Source of the DNA: Synergistaceae bacterium
Lineage (GTDB): Bacteria; Synergistota; Synergistia; Synergistales; Synergistaceae
DNA length: 12,767 nt
Assembly (NCBI GenBank): GCA_028702015.1
Contig: JAQVPO010000010.1
Span: 1 to 12,767 of the forward strand
Direction of reading: 5' to 3'
Below, piece after piece: positions 7,251 to 12,767 of the stretch (positions within the stretch are counted from its first letter, which is position 1; every line of letters starts with the position of its first letter). The position numbers were made by a program, and so were the translations under genes. Below the pieces are notes generated by a model. The model saw only the letters and a list, made by a program, of their open reading frames with translations, was not told the DNA's origin and did no database searches.

Positions 7251-7286
7251 CAGAAAGAGAAGAGCCCCGCAAAAGCGGGGCTCTTC
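7251..7286 (-). terminator. Rho-independent terminator of the TAXI-TRAP unit
   Basis: A perfect 12-bp stem (7259-7270 with 7275-7286, arms GAAGAGCCCCGC and its complement) encloses a 4-base loop. On the minus strand it is followed by TCTTTCT, a moderate U-run. It lies 30 bp after the stop codon of the binding-protein gene. The plus-strand flank is AT-rich but less suited, and no plus-strand gene ends here. Confidence 0.85.
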
Positions 7287-7316
7287 ATAATTATTCATTT
7301 TTTAACGAAAAAGACC

Positions 7317-8270
7317 TTACTTAATGAGGCCCTTCTCTTTATAGAACTTCGCTGCACCTGGATGCAGGGGAGCTGTAAGACCGTCGAGTGCGCCCTTAAG
7401 TGTGATTTCCTTGCCCTTTGCATGTACTGCTGCTATGTCATCAAGGTTCTTGAACATTGAGCTTACAAAATCATAGATCTGCTGCTCTGGAACATCCGCA
7501 TGGGTGATAAGGATGGCCATAACTGCAGGGGTCACTGTGTCTTTATCTATGCCCTTATATGTTTTGCCGGGGATCTTGCTGGCCACGAAGAAGGGATACT
7601 GCTTGTGGAGCTTGTCAAGGAATGCCTTGTCAAAGCTGAGAAGGCCCACATCCTTGGTCGTTGTAAGGTCCATGATCGCGGCTGTCGGGAAGCCTGCGAC
7701 AACGAAACCTGCATCGATCTGGTTGTCCTTGAAGCGGCTTGATGTAGCTGCAAAATCAAGGAAGTCTGCCTTTTTGAGATCTTTGTAGGTGAGCCCAGCA
7801 ACTCCGAATATTGCCTGAACGTCGCCCTCAACGCCCGATCCGGGTGCTCCGACGCCTACACGTTTGCCTTTAAGATCATTGATGGACTTGATCCCGGCAT
7901 CTTTTGCAATAACGACCTGTACATGCTCAGGATAGAGAGAAGCAACGGCGCGGATGTTCTTGAGGGGCTTGCCCTGGAACATTAGCTGACCGTTTACCGC
8001 CCAATAGGTGATGTCGTTCTGTACAAAGGCGATCTCGATCCCCTTGGTTGCAATAAGGTTTGCATTAGCAACTGAAGCATTGCCTGTTTCCGCAGTGCAC
8101 TGGATCTTTCCGTCTTTGGTGACTGCAGCAGCAAGAGCTCCGCCTACAGCATAGTATGTGCCGGATGTTCCGCCCGTTGCTACTGACATATAAGTTGCTG
8201 CTGAGGCTACTGCTGTAAATGAAAATGCTGCAAGGAGCGCTACAAGTGTTACGATGATGACTTTTTTCAT
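7317..8270 (-). CDS. TAXI-family TRAP transporter periplasmic solute-binding protein
   Basis: 317 residues. It captures the transported solute in the periplasm and delivers it to the TRAP permease, which is driven by a sodium or proton gradient. Residues 1-24 are a Sec signal peptide with cleavage expected after ASA; no lipobox Cys is present, so the protein should be soluble. The mature N-terminus has the family motif SVATGGTSGTYYAVGG (29-44), followed by ETGNASVANANLIATKG and later GKRVGVGAPGSG (135-146), both typical of TAXI proteins. Known TAXI ligands are mostly dicarboxylates such as glutamate or related acids, but the ligand cannot be read here. The SD GGGAGG precedes the ATG by nine bases. 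It is the second gene of the transporter unit, 120 bp after the permease gene, with a hairpin in the gap and a strong terminator behind. Confidence 0.93.
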   Translation of the reverse strand: MKKVIIVTLVALLAAFSFTAVASAATYMSVATGGTSGTYYAVGGALAAAVTKDGKIQCTAETGNASVANANLIATKGIEIAFVQNDITYWAVNGQLMFQGKPLKNIRAVASLYPEHVQVVIAKDAGIKSINDLKGKRVGVGAPGSGVEGDVQAIFGVAGLTYKDLKKADFLDFAATSSRFKDNQIDAGFVVAGFPTAAIMDLTTTKDVGLLSFDKAFLDKLHKQYPFFVASKIPGKTYKGIDKDTVTPAVMAILITHADVPEQQIYDFVSSMFKNLDDIAAVHAKGKEITLKGALDGLTAPLHPGAAKFYKEKGLIK

Positions 8271-8305
8271 TACCTATTCCTCCCTAATATAATAATTTTA
8301 TGTTT

Positions 8306-8337
8306 GTTGGACGAACTGGTATCAGTTCGTATACAAC
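8306..8337 (-). promoter_or_regulatory. Intercistronic hairpin or operator between permease and binding-protein genes
   Basis: A perfect 8-bp inverted repeat, ACGAACTG (8311-8318) and CAGTTCGT (8323-8330), has a 4-base loop. Outside it GTTG (8306-8309) and CAAC (8334-8337) can extend the stem past a small internal loop. No U-run follows on the minus strand, so it is not a classical terminator. It lies about 35 bases before the start of the binding-protein gene, where it could protect the 5' end of a processed transcript or serve as a protein-binding dyad. Confidence 0.5.
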
Positions 8338-8390
8338 CATATTTTATAACACAAAACCAATTAGCGGATCAGAGTTCAATTCATTTTTGC

Positions 8391-10397
8391 CTATTTAGAT
8401 TCTCCAGCATCTTCAGCTTTTGCTTGAGCTGCTCTCTTTTTAGCAATACTCTTCGCTTTCGCTGTCTGTATCACATATATCAGTACAAAAACAGCAAAAC
8501 CGCCAAGGTCGGAAGCGGTGCCGGGTATAAGCAGTGCAAGCGCGCCGGCAAAAGCAAGCAGACGCAGATACCATGGTATAGCAGCCTTAAAATACCCTAT
8601 AGTGAACATAGCCAGCAGGAAGACTCCAAGCAGTGCTGTAAAAATGGCCTGTATCATCTGGAGCGGGACAACATCTATAAACAAAAGCATCGGGTTATAG
8701 ACATATATATACGGGACCAGGAAACCCGCCAGAGCAAGCTTGAAAGCAGTCACTCCTGTCTTCATCGGATCCGAGCCTGCAATGCCTGATCCTGCGTAGG
8801 CCGCCAGGGCTACAGGAGGCGTGAGGTCCGCAGCTATGCCGAAATAGAAGACAAACATGTACGCCGCCTTGGCCGGTACTCCCAGTTTGAAGAGGGCAGG
8901 GGCCGCCATAGTGCTCGTCACGATGAAGTTCGCTGTTGTAGGAAGCCCTGTTCCAAGAATGATGCTGGCAAGCATTGTGTAGAAGAGTGTAAGTATCTTG
9001 CTTCCGCCTGCAAGGGTACAGATAGCGTTGGCGATGCGGAGGGCCAGACCGGTAAGAGTGCCCATGCCGACGACCATTCCGACAGTGGCACATGCGCAAG
9101 CCACACCGATCGCACCCCTCGCGCCTGATTGAAATGCCTCTAAAATACGGGGCGGGGTCAGCCTGGTTTCTTTGTTAAGCCATGAAAGCGCAAAACTTAC
9201 AAGAATGCCGTTAAATGCAGCCCTGAGCGGTGTAAATCCAGCAAGAAGAAAGTAGATGATAGCAATTAGCGGAATAAGAAGAAATCCCTTTGATCTGAGG
9301 AGCGGCCAGAGTGGAGGAAGCTGGGCCCACGGTATGCCCTTAAGTCCGAGCCGCGTAGCTTCAAAGTGCACCTGGACCATAACTGCAAAATAATATAGCA
9401 GTGCTGGAACCACAGCAGCAAGAGCCACTTCGATGTAAGGAACGCCGAGGAACTGGGCCATGATAAATGCGCCTGCGCCCATAACAGGAGGCATTATCTG
9501 TCCGCCCGTCGAGGCGACCGCTTCAACGGCTCCCGCAAAGTGAGGCTCATATCCGACGCTTTTCATAAGAGGTATAGTGAACATTCCGGTCGTACATACG
9601 TTTGCAACTGATGAACCAGAGACTGTCCCCATAAGGCCGGAACTGACAACTGCAACCTTTGCTGGTCCCCCTGTCGACCAGCCGGCAAGAGCCATCGAAA
9701 GGTCGATTATAAATTTACCCAGCCCTGTCTTTTCAAGAACTGATCCAAAAAGGATAAACATGAAAACAAAGGTCGAAGATACCTCCAGCGGGGTGCCAAA
9801 GATGCCTTCTGTTCCCAGATACATGTGGTTCACGATACGTGGGACCGAGAACCCCCTGTGGGCTATCATTGCAGGAAGCGAACGCCCGAAGTAACAGTAC
9901 AAGAGCGCTACTACAGCTATGCATGGCAGAACAGGATTTGAGATCCTTCTGGTAGCTTCCAGCAATGTGACTATTAGAAGAAAGCCCATAATAAGGTCCG
10001 TCTGTGTCGGAAGCCCCGCCCTTGTAGTCAGGTCATTGAAAAATACAACAAGATACATGGCTGACGCCACACCAACTGCGCCAAGTATAAAATCATAGAA
10101 GGGTATCCCGCTGGTTTTTGACTGCTTCGAACTTGCAGGGTAAAGAAGGAAGACAAGGCATAATGTAAAGGCAAGATGCACTGCTCCCTGTTTTTGAGCA
10201 AGAAGGAGACCAAAACCTGAAGTATAGAAATGAAAACATGACATAGCTATAGCTATTAAAGCTACAAGTTTGGCCTGCCATCCTTCCAGGGCCCTGAAGC
10301 GCGCTTCTGTATCATATTTGCGCATAAGATCGTCAAGGTCTATCTTCTGATCTCCTTTCTGCGGAACGTCTGCTGTTTTTATTTCTGTTACACTCAC
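8391..10397 (-). CDS. TRAP transporter permease, 4TM/12TM (DctQ-DctM) fusion, TAXI type
   Basis: 668 residues, normal for fused TRAP permeases. A cytoplasmic N-terminus of about 40 residues is followed by a DctQ-like four-helix part (about 40-165) and a DctM-like part (about 170-625), then a charged tail ending AKAEDAGESK. Within DctM the two repeat signatures are plain: GLMGTVSGSSVANVCTTG (254-271) followed by GGQIMPPVMGAGAF, and GTGLPTTANFIVTSTMAAPA followed by DLTPPVALAAYAGSGIAG in the second half. These conserved Gly/Ser/Thr/Pro loops form the ion and substrate sites in the family. The start is a GTG at 10397 with GGGAGG eight bases upstream; no ATG with an SD is available. The protein acts in the cytoplasmic membrane with the TAXI binding protein encoded downstream. 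It lies 121 bp after deoC, with a candidate promoter of its own. Confidence 0.94.
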   Translation of the reverse strand: MSVTEIKTADVPQKGDQKIDLDDLMRKYDTEARFRALEGWQAKLVALIAIAMSCFHFYTSGFGLLLAQKQGAVHLAFTLCLVFLLYPASSKQSKTSGIPFYDFILGAVGVASAMYLVVFFNDLTTRAGLPTQTDLIMGFLLIVTLLEATRRISNPVLPCIAVVALLYCYFGRSLPAMIAHRGFSVPRIVNHMYLGTEGIFGTPLEVSSTFVFMFILFGSVLEKTGLGKFIIDLSMALAGWSTGGPAKVAVVSSGLMGTVSGSSVANVCTTGMFTIPLMKSVGYEPHFAGAVEAVASTGGQIMPPVMGAGAFIMAQFLGVPYIEVALAAVVPALLYYFAVMVQVHFEATRLGLKGIPWAQLPPLWPLLRSKGFLLIPLIAIIYFLLAGFTPLRAAFNGILVSFALSWLNKETRLTPPRILEAFQSGARGAIGVACACATVGMVVGMGTLTGLALRIANAICTLAGGSKILTLFYTMLASIILGTGLPTTANFIVTSTMAAPALFKLGVPAKAAYMFVFYFGIAADLTPPVALAAYAGSGIAGSDPMKTGVTAFKLALAGFLVPYIYVYNPMLLFIDVVPLQMIQAIFTALLGVFLLAMFTIGYFKAAIPWYLRLLAFAGALALLIPGTASDLGGFAVFVLIYVIQTAKAKSIAKKRAAQAKAEDAGESK

Positions 10398-10424
10398 TAT
10401 AAATTCCTCCCTTGTGGAGACTTT

Positions 10425-10444
10425 ACATAAACAACCTCTTATGT
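10425..10444 (-). promoter_or_regulatory. Dyad in the leader of the TRAP permease gene
   Basis: ACATAA (10425-10430) and TTATGT (10439-10444) form a 6-bp inverted repeat around 8 bases, with two more symmetric T/A pairs outside after one mismatch. It lies between the candidate -10 box and the SD, a usual place for an operator. The binding protein is unknown; the LysR regulator two genes upstream is a possible but unproven candidate. Confidence 0.3.
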
Positions 10445-10456
10445 GAAAACACTTTT

Positions 10457-10486
10457 AATATTCGTTGATTAAATATATTCTGTCAA
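10457..10486 (-). promoter_or_regulatory. Candidate sigma-70 promoter of the TRAP transporter unit
   Basis: On the minus strand a perfect -35 hexamer TTGACA (10486-10481) is followed after 18 bases by AATATT (10462-10457), which matches the -10 consensus at four of six positions. It stands about 60 bases before the GTG start, with a plausible leader between. Confidence 0.45.
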
Positions 10487-10518
10487 GGTATTTCTAAGAA
10501 TTTTGAATATTTAAAGAT

Positions 10519-11178
10519 TTAAACTGATGCAGCTTTACATATGAAAACAGAGCGGGAGCTGCCAAGTCTGTTCGCCCCAGCTGCTATCATAGCCTCCGCC
10601 GTTTCTCTGTCTCTTATGCCGCCCGATGCTTTAACACCTATCTCTGGGGGCAGGCTTCGCCTGATAAGCTCGACATGCCTTACTGTTGCCCCACCGGAAG
10701 AAAAACCTGTCGAAGTTTTAAGAAAATGTGCCCCGGCTTTGGCAGCCTCACTGCATGCCCTGATTATTTCATCATCTGACAGAAGACAGGTTTCCAGTAT
10801 GACTTTAACTATGCAATCAGGAACGACCCTTACAACCCCCGCGATATCTTCCCGCAGAAGATCGTAGTATCCATTCTTTGCGTATGAAATATTCATCACC
10901 ATGTCAATCTCTGCAGCGCCGTTTTTAAAGGCTTCCTCAGCTTCGTATGCCTTTGATGACATCGTATTTGCGCCAAGAGGAAAACCAATGACAGAACAGA
11001 CATTGACCCCCTTGTCCTTGAGCCTTCCCGAAGCAAGGGGGACATAGCAGGGATTTACGCATACAGATGCAAAATTCCACTCCAATGCCTCATCACAAAG
11101 GTTCAATATGTCTTCTTTTTTTGCTGCGGGGTTTAAATTCGTATGATCTATAAAAGACGCGAGATCCAATCGTATCAC
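10519..11178 (-). CDS. deoC: Deoxyribose-phosphate aldolase
   Basis: 219 residues, normal for bacterial DeoC. It cleaves 2-deoxy-D-ribose 5-phosphate to glyceraldehyde 3-phosphate and acetaldehyde in deoxynucleoside breakdown, in the cytoplasm. The TIM-barrel landmarks are all present: IDHTNL (10-15), EIDMVMN with Asp92 (90-96), FLKTSTGFSSGGAT with Schiff-base Lys154 (152-165) and GVKASGGIR with Lys183 (181-189). The active site looks complete. The GTG at 11178 overlaps the stop of the LysR gene by 4 bp (GTGA), which implies translational coupling. The GGAG before it is too close for a normal SD, whereas a TTG at 11169 lies eight bases from that GGAG and gives the N-terminus MDLASFIDHT, so 11169 may be the true start. 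No other deo genes are near. The pairing with LysR and a TAXI transporter suggests a catabolic unit of unknown substrate. Confidence 0.93.
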   Translation of the reverse strand: MIRLDLASFIDHTNLNPAAKKEDILNLCDEALEWNFASVCVNPCYVPLASGRLKDKGVNVCSVIGFPLGANTMSSKAYEAEEAFKNGAAEIDMVMNISYAKNGYYDLLREDIAGVVRVVPDCIVKVILETCLLSDDEIIRACSEAAKAGAHFLKTSTGFSSGGATVRHVELIRRSLPPEIGVKASGGIRDRETAEAMIAAGANRLGSSRSVFICKAASV

Positions 11179-12077
11179 TCCATTTTATATGCTGAGCCAA
11201 ACCCATGTTTTCCAACAATATCGTCAAAAATAGCGAGCCCTGGCAGGGCACTTGCTCTTGGATATCTGTGCGTTATTTTATAATAAACAAGATCGGGAGG
11301 ATCTTCCGATATCCTTTGAAATACAATTTTGTCATTACCTGTCCTGAGCTCTTCCACCGCTGAACATGGAACCATACACCACTGCCCGGGTCTGTCCATA
11401 AATGCGCCAACAAGGTTTACTGAATCAAGCCTCATCTTTACAGTTCTTATAGGGTCCCATATGTGGTCATGCCAAAGCCGGTACCCGCTGCTCCATTCAA
11501 TGTAGAACTCCAGTTCCGGCATAAGAAACTTGGGCCGTATGACATCTGAAATATTTTCATCTTCTATCGGGATCCTCGCTACTACAAGACTCTCCTTAAA
11601 AAATGGATCTATCTGAACATATCTTGTAGTCTCCTCATGGAGAACAATGGCAAGATCTATGGCGCGGCTTTCAACTGCATGGTACATCTGATCGGTTGGG
11701 TCTGTCAGCAGTCTAAGATACACTGGAGGTTCGTGTTCCAGCAAATCTTTGTATACTTTAGGCAAAAGCCTGTAATTTACGGTCTCAGATCCTCCTAGAG
11801 CAAGCGAAAAAGCAGAACCTGGGTTGCGGGCATTTCCGATCTCTCTGCTTACTTCCTGCCACTTAAGTGCAAGCGGCAAAAAGCTTTGTCCAGCAGGAGT
11901 GAGACTGACAGACTTCATTCCTTTCTGACGGTCAACAAGGATCATGCCCATTTCGCTTTCCAGCTCGTTGAGGTTATAGCTGACTGTAGATTGTGTTACG
12001 TTCAAGAGCTCCGCAGCCTTTCCAAGCGTCCTGGACATAGAAACAGCCAAAAAAGTTTCAATTCCTTTTTCGTGCAT
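11175..12077 (-). CDS. LysR-family transcriptional regulator
   Basis: 300 residues, the standard length of LysR-type regulators. The N-terminal winged helix-turn-helix is clear: FLAVSMSRTLGKAAELLNVT (9-28), then QSTVSYNLNELESEMG (29-44) and the wing up to LTPAGQSFLP (59-68). The remainder (about 88-295) has the two-lobe effector-binding domain pattern, starting with FSLALGG and with weaker sequence conservation, as usual. It would act as a tetrameric DNA-binding protein controlled by a small-molecule ligand. The ATG at 12077 is preceded by AGAGGTGAG. It overlaps deoC by 4 bp and so probably shares its mRNA with it; likely targets are its own promoter and the downstream deoC/TRAP genes, but this is inferred from position only. 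The effector is unknown. Confidence 0.92.
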   Translation of the reverse strand: MHEKGIETFLAVSMSRTLGKAAELLNVTQSTVSYNLNELESEMGMILVDRQKGMKSVSLTPAGQSFLPLALKWQEVSREIGNARNPGSAFSLALGGSETVNYRLLPKVYKDLLEHEPPVYLRLLTDPTDQMYHAVESRAIDLAIVLHEETTRYVQIDPFFKESLVVARIPIEDENISDVIRPKFLMPELEFYIEWSSGYRLWHDHIWDPIRTVKMRLDSVNLVGAFMDRPGQWCMVPCSAVEELRTGNDKIVFQRISEDPPDLVYYKITHRYPRASALPGLAIFDDIVGKHGFGSAYKME

Positions 12078-12115
12078 CGGCTCTCACCTCTACAGATTTA
12101 TTTAAATCCATTTTG

Positions 12116-12144
12116 ACTATAATTCCAATCACTGTATTATGCAA
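12116..12144 (-). promoter_or_regulatory. Candidate promoter of the lysR-deoC unit
   Basis: On the minus strand, TTGCAT (12144-12139) and TATAGT (12121-12116) are separated by 17 bases, about 39 bases before the LysR ATG. The -10 box matches five of six positions, the -35 box only three, as expected for an activated or autoregulated promoter. Confidence 0.4.
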
Positions 12145-12145
12145 G

Positions 12146-12162
12146 CAATATTAAGATTATTG
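12146..12162 (-). promoter_or_regulatory. Dyad just upstream of the LysR -35 box
   Basis: CAATA (12146-12150) and TATTG (12158-12162) form a perfect 5-bp inverted repeat with a 7-base spacer, directly upstream of the -35 box. The arm and spacer layout is similar to LysR-type sites, though the canonical T-N11-A spacing is not met. A LysR autoregulatory site is a possibility; chance in AT-rich DNA is the alternative. Confidence 0.25.
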
Positions 12163-12197
12163 TATTATTTTTAAGTTACGCTTGTACATATTTGGGG

Positions 12198-12251
12198 ATA
12201 AAAAATCCGGCAGGAAATTAATTTCACATAATTGAGTAAGTGCCTGCCGGA
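12198..12251 (-). terminator. Terminator-like hairpin of the decarboxylase gene
   Basis: A perfect 9-bp GC-rich stem (TCCGGCAGG at 12206-12214 with CCTGCCGGA at 12243-12251) is followed on the minus strand by TTTTTAT, as in a Rho-independent terminator. The loop is unusually long at 28 bases and contains the palindrome AAATTAATTT. It lies about 135 bp beyond the stop codon of the gene at 12386. Confidence 0.6.
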
Positions 12252-12385
12252 ATTTATGTTTCAACATTATTATACTTTATCTTTACAATTTACATCAGTA
12301 TGTAAATACACACAGACATTTATGGAATATAAATTGCACCTGAAATAACTGCATGACAATGTTTCTACATAAACAACAAAAAACT

Positions 12386-12767
12386 CTATCTTGTAAGCAG
12401 GGTAAGCATGGCACCAGCAGCAACCGCGGTTCCAATTACCCCTGCAACATTGGGGCCCATTGCATGCATCAGGATATAAGATCCGGGGAATTCTTTCTGA
12501 ACTACTTTCTGGCAGACCCTGGCTGCCATAGGCACAGCAGAAACACCGGCGGCACCGATTATAGGATTGACTTTACCCTTAGTAAAGACCTTCATAGCCT
12601 GTCCAAAAACGACTCCGCCCGCAGTACTGAAAATAAAGGCTACCAGACCAAGCGATATTATCATCAGCGTCTCAACCCTCAGGAATGAACCCGCGTCCAT
12701 GGTAGCTCCTAGTGATATGCCAAGAAAAATGGTAGTTGCGTTGAGGACCTCATTTTGTGCAGCCATA
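12386..12767 (-). CDS. Sodium-ion-translocating decarboxylase beta subunit (OadB/GcdB/MmdB family), C-terminal part
   Basis: Partial gene: its 5' end lies beyond the right window edge, and the Met at 12766 is internal. The last 126 residues match the beta subunit of biotin-dependent Na+-pumping decarboxylases, which couples decarboxylation of carboxybiotin to export of two sodium ions. Clear landmarks are TTIFLGISLGATMDA, the segment GKVNPIIGAAGVSAVPMAAR (64-83) with the Asn, Gly, Ser and Arg at the spacing of Klebsiella OadB Asn373, Gly377, Ser382 and Arg389, and LMHAMGPNVAGVIGTAVAAG (99-118) near the end. Length from the window edge to the stop fits the family's last helices. The acid decarboxylated (oxaloacetate, methylmalonyl-CoA, glutaconyl-CoA) is set by the alpha subunit, which is not in the window. 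A terminator-like hairpin follows; no further subunit is encoded downstream. Confidence 0.93.
   Translation of the reverse strand, partial: MAAQNEVLNATTIFLGISLGATMDAGSFLRVETLMIISLGLVAFIFSTAGGVVFGQAMKVFTKGKVNPIIGAAGVSAVPMAARVCQKVVQKEFPGSYILMHAMGPNVAGVIGTAVAAGAMLTLLTR

Larger units (their letters stand above)
12078..12385. other. Intergenic region (about 308 bp) between the LysR and decarboxylase genes
   Basis: AT-rich gap with no credible gene. It holds, from left to right, the LysR promoter, an upstream dyad and the terminator of the decarboxylase gene, each listed separately. The stretches 12163-12200 and 12252-12385 show nothing recognisable. Confidence 0.7.

Noticed and set aside
8304..8789. 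161-codon plus-strand frame opposite the end of the TRAP permease gene
   Set aside because: The minus strand here encodes the conserved permease C-terminal part, and the plus-strand translation is a Ser/Lys/Gln-rich sequence without a recognisable domain or SD.
8695..9115. Minus-strand frames in other registers inside the TRAP permease gene
   Set aside because: They are frame shadows of the permease, whose DctM motifs run unbroken through this stretch.
12353..12688. Plus-strand frame opposite the decarboxylase beta subunit
   Set aside because: The minus-strand OadB motifs are unambiguous; the plus-strand product is unlike any family I know and lacks an SD.
1..12767. CRISPR arrays, tRNA or rRNA genes, insertion sequences and phage genes
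   Set aside because: No regularly spaced repeats, cloverleaf-like segments, transposase or phage proteins were seen by reading either strand; small RNA genes without known signatures cannot be excluded.

Overview
The window (12,767 bp, moderate GC, strong GGAGG-type ribosome binding sites, GTG starts in use) looks like a piece of an anaerobic, amino-acid or organic-acid fermenting bacterium. The combination of a TAXI-type TRAP transporter, a DUF1850 protein and the membrane beta subunit of a sodium-pumping decarboxylase recalls Synergistota and similar anaerobes. That placement is an inference from gene content; no rRNA or marker gene is present. All genes but one (the DUF1850 gene) lie on the minus strand, so the window is best read from right to left.

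Right end (12767 to 10519): the C-terminal third of an OadB/GcdB-type sodium-ion-translocating decarboxylase beta subunit enters from outside the window and is followed by a terminator-like hairpin. Next comes a LysR-type regulator with its own candidate promoter and upstream dyad. It overlaps by 4 bp a deoC gene (deoxyribose-phosphate aldolase), so the two are probably translationally coupled. After about 120 bp holding a candidate promoter and dyad comes a TAXI-TRAP transporter: a fused 4TM/12TM permease (GTG start) and then its periplasmic TAXI binding protein. An intercistronic hairpin separates these two genes, and a strong 12-bp stem terminator closes the unit.

Middle (7191 to 4406): an MFS_3-type exporter and a multi-pass membrane protein of uncertain family form a two-gene unit. 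It runs head-on into the single plus-strand gene, a DUF1850 exported protein. The two stop codons abut in a TGATCA palindrome, leaving no intergenic space. DUF1850 proteins are usually found with TAXI-TRAP transporters, so this gene is probably a displaced partner of the transporter 2.4 kb away.

Left end (4256 to 1): divergent from the DUF1850 gene is a 424-residue prolyl-tRNA synthetase paralogue. It keeps the INS/YbaK editing domain with its catalytic-type lysine but has lost aminoacylation motifs 2 and 3 and the anticodon-binding domain, so it is a likely free-standing editing deacylase. It ends in a good terminator. Next is a 536-residue single-pass membrane protein with a cytoplasmic helical domain, an acidic linker, one transmembrane helix and an extracytoplasmic LivJ-like binding domain, an unusual receptor-like arrangement. 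A dyad covers the -10 box of its promoter. The last gene, cut by the window edge, is an AMP-forming acyl-CoA/acyl-ACP synthetase.

The best candidates for undescribed biology are the ProRS-derived editing protein and the membrane-tethered LivJ-like receptor. No tRNA, rRNA, insertion sequence or CRISPR array was seen.
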